From contig JARBTJ010000016.1 of the NCBI GenBank assembly GCA_029240245.1, forward strand, positions 1-64,000: a stretch of 64,000 nucleotides of DNA, read 5' to 3'. The notes under the pieces are model-generated. The model was given only the letters and a program-made list of their open reading frames with translations, was not told the origin of the DNA and ran no database searches. The position numbers were made by a program, and so were the translations under genes. Below are positions 26,825-35,935 of this stretch, piece by piece. How positions within the stretch are numbered: the first letter of the stretch is position 1; each line of letters starts with the position of its first letter. The stretch comes from Herbinix sp. Its GTDB lineage: Bacteria; Bacillota; Clostridia; Lachnospirales; Lachnospiraceae.

Positions 26825-27210
26825 AAGTCATCCATCCTTTCTGTTATTTGGTTGTTATTATCCACAGAGAAAGAAAAAATTGCTTTTTCCTGCCTTTGAA
26901 GCAGAAATCAAGAGGACAAATCCTGCAACTGCGCTATTCCTTAAAAATCTGACATAACAATTTGCGGTACCGGACAAAAAGTTATGTCACTTTCAAATCC
27001 CCCAACGGATTTGCCGGTGGGCGTTTCCGGGAGTTATGCTGCCGAAGCAGCATAACTCCTTTAACCTGCACAATATTCAACCCTGCTGTTTTTCTGGTAT
27101 AGCCCTATATAATCTCTTTCTCTGTTTATAAAAAATTGTTGTTATGGTAGGTTACTATTCTTCTTGTTTACTCCTATCCGTTTGCAAGACAGGGCATAAG
27201 CCACCATGAC
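26825..27210. other. Non-coding gap with two structured repeats
   Basis: Contains the inverted repeat at 26950-26989 and the hairpin at 27030-27059 described separately. No gene seen. Confidence 0.45.
26950..27059. repeat. Inverted repeat and strong hairpin in mobile-element DNA
   Basis: TGACATAAC (26950-26958) and GTTATGTCA (26981-26989) are exact complements 22 bases apart. Next, GGAGTTATGCTGC (27030-27042) and GCAGCATAACTCC (27047-27059) form a perfect 13-bp stem with a CGAA loop; no T-run follows. The arrangement resembles origin-of-transfer or element-end structures more than a terminator, but this is inference. Confidence 0.5.
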
Positions 27211-27516
27211 CTATGGGTTATCTGTTTCGCAGACACACAAGTCAGTAATCTCATAGGAGTTATTGATCTGCCTGCCGCTCATGAAGTTTTTGGTGACAGC
27301 TATCAGTCCTGCATCCGAAAGCTGTTTAATGGCTTTGCTGACAGAACTAACTGCAAGACTACAGGCCGATGCGATGGTTTGCTTGCTGGGATAGCATCCG
27401 TTTTTCTTGTTTCTGCATTTGCAGAGATAGCAATACACATAAAATGCAATCGGTGATAATTTGTAATCAAAAATCTGATTTTGTACGATAGAAAAGTTTC
27501 CTCGTTTCATGTTCAC
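27211..27516 (-). CDS. Helix-turn-helix replication/transfer-type protein
   Basis: A 101-residue DNA-binding protein. SPIAFYVYCYLCKCRNKKN and GCYPSKQTIASACSLAVSSV then KAIKQLSDAGLIAVTK form a winged helix of the kind found at the N-terminus of element-encoded replication initiators and GntR-like helix-turn-helix_36 proteins. The GTG at 27516 follows GAAAGGAG at 7 bases; ATG at 27510 is the alternative. It is short and lacks a further replication domain. It runs opposite to the two-component system and belongs to the element debris. Confidence 0.65.
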   Translation of the reverse strand: MNMKRGNFSIVQNQIFDYKLSPIAFYVYCYLCKCRNKKNGCYPSKQTIASACSLAVSSVSKAIKQLSDAGLIAVTKNFMSGRQINNSYEITDLCVCETDNP

Positions 27517-27685
27517 GAACACACTCCTTTCGAACGAGAAAGTAAAGGCATAAAAAATACCCCTCACTTCTCTTAAGGAAAAAGTGAGAGGACTGCACGG
27601 ATTGATAAAGTTAAGATTTACTATCTTGATTTAATTCGGTTAGACGAATACACTGTATACATATACTCTGAAAGGAAATGATGAC

Positions 27686-27865
27686 ATGGAATATATGACT
27701 GTGCGGGAAGCAGCTGAAAAATGGAACATCACAGAACGCTGGGTTCAGAAGCTCTGCGAAGAAAATAGAATCAAGGGTGCCGTTCGGTTTAGTCGTGTAT
27801 GGATGATACCGAAGGATGGTCTTAAACCCGTTGATGGACGGAGAAAGGAGAAAACGAATGAATAG
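27686..27865 (+). CDS. Small excisionase-type helix-turn-helix protein
   Basis: A 59-residue protein: MTVREAAEKWNITERWVQKL then CEENRIKGAVRFSRVWMIP is the MerR/excisionase-like winged helix common in small regulators of integrative elements. AAAGGAAATGATGAC precedes the ATG. Its stop overlaps the response-regulator start by 8 bases, so the two are translationally coupled, which may place the resistance-type operon under element control. Confidence 0.75.
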   Translation: MEYMTVREAAEKWNITERWVQKLCEENRIKGAVRFSRVWMIPKDGLKPVDGRRKEKTNE

Positions 27866-28544
27866 ACTATTACTTCTTGAAGATGATTTAAGCCTGATTG
27901 ATGGGCTTTCTTGTTTACTAAAAAGGCAAGGTTTTGAATTGGATATTGCTCGTACCGTAAGGGAAGCCAATAGCATTTGGGCAGATGGTAAATATGATTT
28001 ATTGATATTGGACGTGTCCCTGCCGGACGGTTCCGGTTTTGAGGTTTGTCAAAAAGTACGTCAGGTATCCAAAGTACCGATTATCTTTTTAACTGCATCT
28101 GATGAAGAAATAAGTATCGTTACAGGACTTGATATCGGGGGTGACGATTATATTACCAAACCTTTTAAGTTAGGTGTTCTCTTGTCAAGAATTAACGCTT
28201 TACTCCGGAGAGCAAAAAACTTTGGAACAACGGATACAGAAATTGTATCGAACGGATTAAAAGTATTATTGCTGCAAGGACAAGTGTATAAAGACAACCA
28301 GCTTTTGGATTTGACAACAGCCGAGTACCGATTACTTTGTCTGCTCATGCAAAATCCTAATATCATTCTATCCAAAGAAAAAATTTTGGATAAGCTGTGG
28401 GACTGTGATGGCAACTATGTGGACGATAATACATTAGCGGTTTATGTTCGCAGACTAAGAATGAAGATAGAAAACAATCCGGCTGACCCACAAATGCTGC
28501 TGACCGTCAGGGGCATGGGGTACAAATGGAATGTATTGAATTGA
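27858..28544 (+). CDS. OmpR-family response regulator
   Basis: A 228-residue regulator. The receiver domain (1-115) has the acidic pair LLEDD, the phosphorylation site Asp52 in LLILDVSLPD, and the switch Lys in DDYITKPFK. The C-terminal winged helix (about 135-225) includes LTTAEYRLLCLLM and YVRRLRMKIE with the ending TVRGMGYKWN. The start at 27858 follows GAAAGGAG. It belongs to the BceR/VanR-like group that responds to cell-envelope stress. The kinase begins 9 bases later. The CTTAC-N6-GTAAG boxes at 29577 and 30211 are its probable targets. Confidence 0.92.
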   Translation: MNRLLLLEDDLSLIDGLSCLLKRQGFELDIARTVREANSIWADGKYDLLILDVSLPDGSGFEVCQKVRQVSKVPIIFLTASDEEISIVTGLDIGGDDYITKPFKLGVLLSRINALLRRAKNFGTTDTEIVSNGLKVLLLQGQVYKDNQLLDLTTAEYRLLCLLMQNPNIILSKEKILDKLWDCDGNYVDDNTLAVYVRRLRMKIENNPADPQMLLTVRGMGYKWNVLN

Positions 28545-28553
28545 GGTGGGCCA

Positions 28554-29591
28554 GTGAAGATTTTTACTAATAAGGATATTCGGAATTTTTTCCTTGCTAT
28601 ATCGTGCATCTTGGGCGGTTTTATCCTTTTATTTCAGTTATTGGTATGGCTGTTTTACGGCACATTGAACCTCGCCATACTATTCCTGTCTTTATTTGCT
28701 GCATTGTGCATTTTAGGAGTATGCTTTCTCTATTTTCATAAGCAAAATCAGATTATGGAAGAAGCCGTTTCTCAAATCAATTTATATCTTTCAGGAAATA
28801 CGGATATCCGCATTGATTGCGATAAGGAGGGCAGCTTGTATAAGCTGTTCCATGCAGTCAACACATTGGCTACAGCGCTCAATGCCCATGCGGTAAAAGA
28901 GCAGAAATTGAAAGAGTTTTTGAAAGGTACTATTTCCGATATTTCTCATCAGTTAAAAACCCCGCTTGCCGCTCTCACAATATACAACGGACTTTTACAG
29001 GACAAACCAGATGATACTGCCGCTGTAAAAGAATTTGCAGTAAAGTCAGAGAAAGAAATTGAACGGATTGAAATGCTCGTTCAAAACCTTTTGAAAATTA
29101 CGAAATTAGATGCAGGGACTATTATTATAAATAAAGCGCCTGAAAACATAGCAAATATGATGAATGATATCTACCAGCATTTTGAATTCCGTGTTAATGA
29201 GAAAAAGGAAATCCTCACCTTGTCAGGGCCAGATGATACCCAGCTTTTTTGTGACAGAGATTGGATCACAGAAGCCGTTAGCAACATTGTAAAAAATGCA
29301 CTCGACCATACGAGCGCAGGAAGTCAGATTGCAATTGAGTGGAAAAAGCTCCCGGCTGTCACACAGATAACCGTAAAGGACAATGGCAGCGGCATACACC
29401 CGGAAGATATACACCATATTTTTAAACGGTTTTACCGTAGCCGCTTTTCAAAAGATACGCAAGGTATCGGGCTTGGGCTGCCGCTTGCAAAAACAATCGT
29501 AGAAGCACATGACGGTAATATCACAGTAGATAGCGTGTTGGGTAAAGGAAGCATTTTTGTTTTAAATTTTTTAAACCTTACTAAAATGTAA
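28554..29591 (+). CDS. Sensor histidine kinase
   Basis: A 345-residue membrane kinase with a GTG start after GAGGTGG. Two transmembrane helices (about residues 10-32 and 38-62) enclose almost no external loop, the intramembrane-sensing layout. Residues 70-115 resemble a HAMP-like linker, His132 in DISHQLKTPL is the phospho-acceptor, and the ATPase domain shows NIVKNALDH (N box), VKDNGSGI and GIGLGLPLAK. Kinases of this type usually sense through the cognate ABC transporter, here encoded at 30325-33323. Works with the response regulator upstream. Confidence 0.92.
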   Translation: MKIFTNKDIRNFFLAISCILGGFILLFQLLVWLFYGTLNLAILFLSLFAALCILGVCFLYFHKQNQIMEEAVSQINLYLSGNTDIRIDCDKEGSLYKLFHAVNTLATALNAHAVKEQKLKEFLKGTISDISHQLKTPLAALTIYNGLLQDKPDDTAAVKEFAVKSEKEIERIEMLVQNLLKITKLDAGTIIINKAPENIANMMNDIYQHFEFRVNEKKEILTLSGPDDTQLFCDRDWITEAVSNIVKNALDHTSAGSQIAIEWKKLPAVTQITVKDNGSGIHPEDIHHIFKRFYRSRFSKDTQGIGLGLPLAKTIVEAHDGNITVDSVLGKGSIFVLNFLNLTKM

Positions 29592-29615
29592 GCGGAAATT
29601 CATGTGAGAGTAAGG
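29577..29615 (+). promoter_or_regulatory. Response-regulator-like box, copy 1
   Basis: CTTAC-N6-GTAAG at 29577-29592 followed by a conserved tail to 29615 (AAATTCATGTGAGAGTAAGG). The same element recurs at 30211-30249, 634 bases on. It overlaps the last codons of the kinase gene and lies 42 bases before the DUF308 gene. Probable binding site plus promoter element of the co-encoded regulator. Confidence 0.65.
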
Positions 29616-29656
29616 CGTGAATGTTATCCTGCCTTTATAGAAAGGTGGGATTTATT

Positions 29657-30202
29657 TTGAAATCATTATTAGTTGAGAAATTTGCAAAGTACGCAGTGTT
29701 CCGTGCAGCGCTCCTTGTAATAATGGGAATAGTAACATTTTTGCTCCCGGAATTTTTACTAAGTGGCATGGTTTATGTAATTGCAGGGTATATGATTCTT
29801 AACGGAGCTTTAGGCATTACCGATTATTTTCTCCGTAAGAATGAAAACGGAAAAACCGCAAGCTTTGTAAATATTGCTGTTGCCTGTTTGCTGATTGTTT
29901 TTGGAGTTCTTTCAATCGTTTATTACCGTTATGTTGTCGGCATACTACCTGTTTTTCTTGGCGGATTAATGATGATTGAAAGTATGGTCTACTTTGTAAT
30001 CGCTTTGTTTACGTCTGCAAAGATAAAACCGCTTTTGATTTTTCTTGCGGTTTTCATCATGATAGGTGGTATTGCTTCTAATATTTTTACATTTGGTTTT
30101 GGTGGTATACGGACGCTTTCCCAGATATTTGGTACGCTTTTACTTCTTTCATGCGCATATGAATTGTTCGTCTATATAGTACATCGAAAGACTGTTCGAT
30201 AA
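29657..30202 (+). CDS. DUF308/HdeD-like membrane protein
   Basis: A 181-residue integral membrane protein with about six helices (e.g. AALLVIMGIVTFLLPEFLL, VIAGYMILNGALGITDY, VAVACLLIVFG-like strand, LPVFLGGLMMIESMVYF, LIFLAVFIMIGGIA). The paired-helix repeat with FLLPEF and GGLMMI is that of DUF308/HdeD proteins, associated with acid or envelope stress; the mechanism is unknown. A TTG start at 29657 follows AAAGGTGGGA; the ATG at 29621 lacks such a signal. A response-regulator-like box precedes it, so it probably belongs to the regulon. Confidence 0.8.
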   Translation: MKSLLVEKFAKYAVFRAALLVIMGIVTFLLPEFLLSGMVYVIAGYMILNGALGITDYFLRKNENGKTASFVNIAVACLLIVFGVLSIVYYRYVVGILPVFLGGLMMIESMVYFVIALFTSAKIKPLLIFLAVFIMIGGIASNIFTFGFGGIRTLSQIFGTLLLLSCAYELFVYIVHRKTVR

Positions 30203-30210
30203 TTACTATC

Positions 30211-30249
30211 CTTACAAAGATGTAAGCGAAAATTCATGTGAGAGTAAGG
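30211..30249 (+). promoter_or_regulatory. Response-regulator-like box, copy 2
   Basis: CTTAC-N6-GTAAG at 30211-30226 with the same tail as copy 1 (one base different in the AGCG-AAATT part), 76 bases before the ABC ATPase gene. Confidence 0.65.
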
Positions 30250-30324
30250 AGCAGATGTTAACGTATCATTAGGCGGTTATAAAAAAATCATGAAAAATAA
30301 CTGTTTAGAAAGGTGTGATAAGAT

Positions 30325-31008
30325 ATGGATTTATTAGAAGTAAAAACAATTAGCAAAACCTATGGTACAGGTGAAGCTGCGGTTAATGCATTAAAAAATG
30401 TGAACTTTTCGATTCCTAAAGGAGAATTTATTGCCATAGTTGGGGAATCCGGTTCCGGGAAAAGCACACTGCTTAACATGATTGGTGCATTGGATACTCC
30501 TACTTCCGGCAAGGTGTTAATTGACGGCAACGATATATTCAGCATGAAAGATGAAAAGCTTACTATCTTTCGCCGTAGAAACATCGGTTTTGTTTTTCAG
30601 GCGTTTAACCTGATACCGGAACTTAATGTCGAGCAAAACATTACATTTCCTGTTCTGCTCGACTACAAAAAGCCGGATCAGGCTTATGTAGAGGAAATTC
30701 TTACTGTGCTGTCCTTAAAGGACAGACGGAATCACTTGCCACGGCAGTTATCCGGCGGTCAGCAACAGCGGGTAGCCATAGGACGTGCATTAATTACCCG
30801 TCCTATGCTGATTCTTGCAGATGAACCTACCGGAAATCTGGACAGCCAAAACAGCAGTGAGGTTATCTCGCTTTTAAAAACAGCGTCTAAACGCTATCAG
30901 CAGACAATTATCATGATTACCCATAACCGGAGCATTGCTTCTGCGGCTAACCGTGTGTTGCAAGTGTCGGACGGTGTTCTCACAGATTTAGGGGGATATA
31001 CCGAATGA
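30325..31008 (+). CDS. ABC exporter ATP-binding protein (BceA/MacB type)
   Basis: A 227-residue ATPase with Walker [13 protein letters not shown] (about residue 38), Q loop [12 protein letters not shown], signature [15 protein letters not shown], Walker [14 protein letters not shown] and H-loop IMITHN. The signature and the NLD after Walker B are typical of LolD/MacB/BceA ATPases. GAAAGGTGTG precedes the ATG. It overlaps the permease gene by 4 bases (ATGA), indicating a tight pair. Likely powers peptide-antibiotic detachment or lipid/lipoprotein transport. Confidence 0.93.
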   Translation: MDLLEVKTISKTYGTGEAAVNALKNVNFSIPKGEFIAIVGESGSGKSTLLNMIGALDTPTSGKVLIDGNDIFSMKDEKLTIFRRRNIGFVFQAFNLIPELNVEQNITFPVLLDYKKPDQAYVEEILTVLSLKDRRNHLPRQLSGGQQQRVAIGRALITRPMLILADEPTGNLDSQNSSEVISLLKTASKRYQQTIIMITHNRSIASAANRVLQVSDGVLTDLGGYTE

Positions 31009-33323
31009 ACAGCTATCTTGGTCTTGTTTCAGAATATGCAAAAGTACACAAAAAGAAAAATAGTCTGACTGTAATATGCATTGCGATATCTGTCATGCTG
31101 GTAACTGCAATTTTCGGCATGGCCGATATGAGCTTGAAATCCCAAATTAATGAAGCGATACGCCAGTATGGTAACTGGCACGCTATTATTTCAAATATTT
31201 CAGACGATACAGCATCCTCCATAGATAGTTATAGCAATATCAATGTATCCGGATTTTTGGGTATGGCTGATGCGACAACCTATCAGGGAAAGGAACTCAT
31301 TGTTCAGAGCAGCAGCGAAGAACTTGCGAAGCAAATGAATTTGGTTGTTTCTGATGGACATTATCCTGAATCGGAGCAAGAAGCCTTGCTTGACAGTCAG
31401 GGTCTTGAGCAGTCTGGTCTTTCCATTGGAGACACAATTGAAGTTGATTTTTCTGACGGAAAGATAAGGCAGTATAAAATCACTGGAACCTACGGCGATT
31501 TCTCCAGCCTGCAAGGTACGGACGCTCACGGTCTGCAACTGTCAACTGCGGGAATGCGTGCGCTTCCGGCTGAACTATATCAAGAGTATGATTACATTCA
31601 ATTTAAAAGCGGCGTAAATATCAATCGGGCGCTTTCGGAAATCAAAACGGAATATGGTCTGACTGACAAACAGGTTTCTACAAATGTCATGCTCATTGGC
31701 CTAATGGGACAGAGCAACGACACCACTATGTTAGAAGTTTATCTTACAGCGGGAATTTTATTTATTCTTGTGACAATGACTGGTACATTCATGATTGCCA
31801 GCAGCTTTAACATGAGCATTTTGGAAAGGACACAATTTTTCGGTTTGCTGCGCTGTCTTGGAGCAACCAAAAAGCAAATCAAACGATATATCCGACTTGA
31901 GGGATTTCAGTATTGTCTAAAAGGAATACCTATTGGATTATTGGCCGGATGCGGCATATTGTGGATAGCAATCTTTTTTTTAAACAGGCTGAACTCGGAA
32001 TATCTTCCTGAAATGCCAATGTTTCAAATTAGTTGGATTGGTATGGCTTCAGGAATTATAATGGGCTTCCTAGTTGTCATGCTTGCTTCAAAATCTCCCG
32101 CAAAAAAAGCAGCCAAGGTATCTCCACAAGCTGCTGTAACTGGCAATATCAATGAAACCAATAATTTGCAAATAAACAAAACGTCAAACACAAGATTGCT
32201 TCACGTCGATACGGCAATGGGTGTTCGCCACGCCTTTTCCAATAAAAAGAGTATGGTATTAATTGCTGGTTCGTTTGCAATCAGCATAGTTCTGTTCTTG
32301 TGCTTTACAATCTTAATTACCTTTATGAACCATGCTTTAAATCCTCTAAAGCCTTATGCGCCGGATTTGTCCATTGAAGGAACACAGAATTCCGTGCTAA
32401 TAGACCATTCGCTCAAAGAAGAAATAAATGCACTTCCGCATATTGAGAATATATACGGCCGTATGTTTTACACGAACATTCCTGCGAATGACAAGCAAGA
32501 TACCAATATGGCTACACTGGTTTCCTATGATGAACCCCAATTTGTGTGGGCAAAAAATTCGCTTATTTCCGGCAGTATTGACAACGTACAAAATGGAGAT
32601 GGCATATTGATTGATTATGGATATTCGCAAAAATTTAATTGGCAGATTGGTGATAAAATTACACTGAACATTAACGGAAAGCCACAAGAGGTACAGGTTG
32701 CCGGTATTGTTTCCGATGTGCCACTTGATTCGGCGAATGGCGAATGGATTATCATTTGCTCCGAAAATACGTTTACTGCTTTGACCGGAGTCAATAGCTA
32801 TAAAGTCATTGATATGCAGGTTAAGCAGGACATTTCCGGGCAAGTTAGAAGTCTTATTACGCCGGAAATGAAGCTGCTGGATTTGCAGCAGCATAACAGT
32901 GAAATACGCACAGGTTATTTCGCTATGGCGGTATTTGTCTATGGTTTCTTGATGGTCATTGCACTGGTTGCCCTGATTAACATTATCAATACGGTAAATG
33001 CAAGTGTTTCAAGCAGAATAGGTAATTATGGAATGATGCGTGCGGTAGGCATGTCAGGTAAACAGCTTAAAAAAATGGTAACAGCCGAGGCCGCTGCCTA
33101 TGCCATATCGGGCAGTCTGACAGGCGGTGTTTTAGGGCTTCTCTTGCACCGTTTCTTCTTCGGAATGTTGATTACATCCAATTGGGGGGAACTTTGGCAG
33201 CCGCCATTCGTAGTCTTGATTGTTACAATTTCAGCTGCAATTCTGACTACCTTTATTGCAGTGATTTCACCAACGAGGAAAATAGAAAAAATGAGTATCG
33301 TTAATGTGGTAAATGCAGGATAG
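31005..33323 (+). CDS. ABC exporter permease with two FtsX domains
   Basis: A 772-residue membrane protein. A first helix (about 20-40) is followed by a large extracytoplasmic domain to about 240, then three helices of an FtsX domain (TAGILFILVTMTGTFMIASS; LERTQFFGLLRCLGATKKQI, the ATPase-coupling helix; GMASGIIMGFLVVMLAS). The second half repeats the plan: helix near 420-445, external domain to about 640, then FtsX helices with IGNYGMMRAVGMSGKQLKKM and a final pair. This is the LolC/E- or BceB-like duplication. Together with the ATPase and the intramembrane kinase it fits an envelope-stress or antimicrobial-peptide resistance module. Confidence 0.9.
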   Translation: MNSYLGLVSEYAKVHKKKNSLTVICIAISVMLVTAIFGMADMSLKSQINEAIRQYGNWHAIISNISDDTASSIDSYSNINVSGFLGMADATTYQGKELIVQSSSEELAKQMNLVVSDGHYPESEQEALLDSQGLEQSGLSIGDTIEVDFSDGKIRQYKITGTYGDFSSLQGTDAHGLQLSTAGMRALPAELYQEYDYIQFKSGVNINRALSEIKTEYGLTDKQVSTNVMLIGLMGQSNDTTMLEVYLTAGILFILVTMTGTFMIASSFNMSILERTQFFGLLRCLGATKKQIKRYIRLEGFQYCLKGIPIGLLAGCGILWIAIFFLNRLNSEYLPEMPMFQISWIGMASGIIMGFLVVMLASKSPAKKAAKVSPQAAVTGNINETNNLQINKTSNTRLLHVDTAMGVRHAFSNKKSMVLIAGSFAISIVLFLCFTILITFMNHALNPLKPYAPDLSIEGTQNSVLIDHSLKEEINALPHIENIYGRMFYTNIPANDKQDTNMATLVSYDEPQFVWAKNSLISGSIDNVQNGDGILIDYGYSQKFNWQIGDKITLNINGKPQEVQVAGIVSDVPLDSANGEWIIICSENTFTALTGVNSYKVIDMQVKQDISGQVRSLITPEMKLLDLQQHNSEIRTGYFAMAVFVYGFLMVIALVALINIINTVNASVSSRIGNYGMMRAVGMSGKQLKKMVTAEAAAYAISGSLTGGVLGLLLHRFFFGMLITSNWGELWQPPFVVLIVTISAAILTTFIAVISPTRKIEKMSIVNVVNAG

Positions 33324-33343
33324 GATAGACATAATATGGAGCG

Positions 33344-33380
33344 TCCAAAACACGGTAATAAAAAAAACCGTTGTTTTGGA
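33344..33380 (+). repeat. Hairpin after the ABC operon
   Basis: TCCAAAACACGGT (33344-33356) pairs with ACCGTTGTTTTGGA (33367-33380) with a one-base bulge; no T-run. Confidence 0.55.
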
Positions 33381-33420
33381 TGTTGGGTATCTATGTGCCC
33401 GAACAAAATACAGTAGCCTG

Positions 33421-33460
33421 ACGGCGGTTTTGAAATAACATTCAAAGCCGCCGTTTTCCT
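33421..33460 (+). terminator. Terminator of the ABC operon
   Basis: ACGGCGGTTTTGAA (33421-33434) pairs with TTCAAAGCCGCCGT (33441-33454) and runs into TTTCCTTTTTT. Confidence 0.8.
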
Positions 33461-33659
33461 TTTTTGGAAAAATGGAATTTCGGAGGGTGTATTAAAGTCG
33501 CCCTTATTGAGGACACGGCGGTATCAAGGAGGTATCGCTGTGTCCTTTTTATTTTTGCTTCGGAATAGACGATTAAAAAAAGTTCGCAATCATCAAGGGC
33601 GAACTGTGCGCACAAACATGAAATAATAGTTCGTGTTAACACTCACTGTTATTTCATAA

Positions 33660-33706
33660 AAGGCATACAGGGTAGCTTAACTTTGCCCCTGTATGCCTTC
33701 TTTTTT
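33660..33706 (+). terminator. Second terminator
   Basis: AAGGCATACAGGG (33660-33672) pairs with CCCTGTATGCCTT (33687-33699), followed by CTTTTTT. It insulates the sigma-factor remnant. Confidence 0.75.
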
Positions 33707-33785
33707 ATTGTTCTACCTCGTTGTCGTTCTCCTCCAGCCTTCAAATTTTCATCTGAAATTATTGAAAATTTGGAGGTTAAAGTAT

Positions 33786-34133
33786 ATGAAAGAATACACA
33801 CTGATTGTAAAAGGAAAAAGAATACCTGTTACCTATGAGGTTTATAAAGCCTATTATCAGGAATACGAACACGAAAGATATTTAACAAACAAAGCTGCCA
33901 AACACGAACACTCTTTAGAGCAATTCATCGAAGCTGGCATATCCATAGAATTTATTTGCTTGGACAGTTTAACTCCTGTGGAAGATGAGGTGCTGAAAAC
34001 CGAACAGTTCCTTTATCTTTATCGATGCTTGGACAAGCTGAATGCAGAAGAACAGCAAATCATCTATGGTATCTTTTTTGAAGAAAAGACAGAGAAACAG
34101 GTAGCTGGGTTTAACCTTTATAAGCGCTTGTAA
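33786..34133 (+). pseudogene. Truncated mobile-element sigma-70-like factor
   Basis: A 115-residue product starting MKEYTLIVKGKRIPVTYEVY with GGAGGTTAAAG upstream. It matches the N-terminal part of the sigma-like proteins of Tn916/Tn1549-type elements: YEHERYLTNKAA, LDSLTPVEDEVL and LYRCLDKLNAEEQQIIYGIF. The family then continues to a C-terminal helix-turn-helix (EKTEKQVAK-x-GIS...), but here the frame breaks off at VAGFNLYKRL, so region 4 DNA binding is missing. It is the best evidence that 26.5-34.4 kb derives from a conjugative element. Confidence 0.75.
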
Positions 34134-34283
34134 GCGGCACAAACACCCCACAGCGGTTCTTTCTCCTTGAGGTGGTACATTTCTTTATCTCATGTTCGAA
34201 GTCTTTTACGGGGCAAATTTTACTTTCTTTTCTGTCTATAACCTTTTGAGTGCAAAACTGCTCTAACACGCTATTTTCTTATT

Positions 34284-34388
34284 GCTCCCGAAAGTGACAT
34301 CAAAGAACTGTTAATTGCTGAAAAAGAGTTCCTGCCACAATTTGCTGATGCAATCACAACATTAGAAAAAGGACAAAATCCCAGGTAA
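34284..34388 (+). pseudogene. C-terminal fragment of an unknown element protein
   Basis: An open end-piece reads SDIKELLIAEKEFLPQFADA and ITTLEKGQNPR before TAA. Highly helical; no start codon. It is probably what follows a deletion that also truncated the sigma factor. Confidence 0.3.
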
Positions 34389-34406
34389 AAGGACAAGGAG
34401 GATAAT

Positions 34407-35824
34407 ATGAGCAAAAATAGAGAAATAGCAGAACAAGTTGTTGAGTTGTTGGGGGGAAATCTAACATATCAAATGCTTATCACTGTATGACAAGACTACG
34501 TTTTAATGTAAAAGATTCAAACAGTGCTGATTTAAAATCAATTGAAAAAGTTAATGGTGTAGTGGGGACAACTGATGCAAATGGGGAGCTCCAAGTTATT
34601 ATAGGACCAGCGGTTGAATCAGTTTATAATGAACTAATTGAGATTCTCGGTATTCAGAAAACAGATGCAATAAGTGAAAACTTCGATGTGAATTCAAAAA
34701 AGAAATTTACATTAAAAGGTTGGATTAATGGGGTTATGAATGCACTATCAGCAAGTCTTGCACCATTGGTTCCTTTATTTGTAGTTGTAGGTGTTTTTAA
34801 CACAGTTGCGGTATTAATTGGTCCACAATTTTTAAAAATAGTAAGTGAAGATTCTGATATATATAAGAATTTCTATTATGTAGGTCAGGGAATTTTGTAT
34901 TTTCTTCCGATTTTGTTAGCATATACTGCATCTAAGAGATTTAAAAGCAATACATTAATAACAATGGTTCTTGCGTGCATTATGCTATATCCTAAATTAA
35001 TTGAAATTGTTAGTGCGGGTAACCCATTTACGATTTTGGGGATTCCGATGACTTTGATTGATTATAGTACATCAGTTATACCGATAATTCTTATTGCATG
35101 GGCTCAGTCTTATATTGAGAAGCTAATAAGTAAGTATACACCGGATATTGTCAAAGTAATTGTAGTTCCGTGTTTAACAATACTTGTTATGTTACCGATT
35201 GGATTATGTCTGTTAGGCCCTCTGGGTAATTATATCGGTGTCGCGCTGGGACAGATAATTGTTAATTTATATAATGTTGCTGGTCCTTTGGCAACAATGC
35301 TTGCAGGAGCAACTATTATTATTAGTGGTGCATTTGGTATCAGCCGCCCTATCTTTTTCATTTGTTTGTCGACTATGCTTGCCAACAAAGTAGAGTACGT
35401 GTATATGCCAATTGCCATGGCTATAGGAAATTGGGTTGCCTTGGGAGCGGATTTGGGATATATATTTAAGGCAAAATCAAGAGAACAGAAACAATTAGGT
35501 ATATCTTGTTTGGTTGCGCTTGCCCTTGGTGGAGTAACAGAACCTTCATTATATGGTATTTTCCTTGTTCGTCGTAAACTATTAATTTCAACTGCAATAG
35601 CAGGTGCAATTTCTGGATTATATTTAGGAATTATGCACGTTGGCTACTATGTTTTTGGACCTAGCAATGTTTTAAATATTCTGGGGTTTGTCGGAGGTGG
35701 AACGTCTAATCTGGTTAATGGAATTATTGCAGCAGTTATTGCTTTAGTTACAGCATTTGTGTTTACTTTAATTTTGGAAAAGGGTGAAGAACCAAATAAT
35801 AGTGTAACAAATTTGAATACTTGA
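34407..35824 (+). pseudogene. PTS EIIBC of the beta-glucoside type, frameshifted in EIIB
   Basis: From the ATG at 34407 (AGGAGG upstream) the EIIB domain starts MSKNREIAEQVVELLGG, then loses frame because one base is missing in the G6A3 tract at 34451-34459. In the correct frame the text continues KSNISNAYHCMTRLRFNVKD, with the phospho-Cys just before the Met at 34487. The rest is intact: EIIB to about residue 100, then EIIC with about ten helices and GGVTEPSLYGI, the sugar-site motif. No EIIA domain. An internal start at 34487 would give a transporter lacking the phosphorylation Cys. Either a recent mutation, a sequencing error or a slippery switch. Confidence 0.85.
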
Positions 35825-35843
35825 ACTTATAAATAATAATTTG

Positions 35844-35904
35844 AAATATCCTAATCAATATTAATAGGAATATCAATTCCATAAATAGGATTAGGATATT
35901 TTTA
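35844..35904 (+). terminator. Terminator after the PTS gene
   Basis: AATATCCTAATC (35845-35856) pairs with GATTAGGATATT (35889-35900) and continues in T residues. Confidence 0.65.
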
Positions 35905-35935
35905 TCAAAAAATACAAGAATGATAAGGAGATTAT

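Larger units (their letters stand above)
33324..33785. other. Gap with three hairpins
   Basis: Holds a perfect-but-one hairpin (33344-33380) and two terminators (33421-33460, 33660-33706). Between them, 33460-33650 reads as remnants of element DNA without a gene I can identify. Confidence 0.45.

Noticed and set aside
26564-34388. A complete integrative conjugative element
   Set aside because: No integrase, relaxase or mating-pore genes were seen; only debris and cargo.
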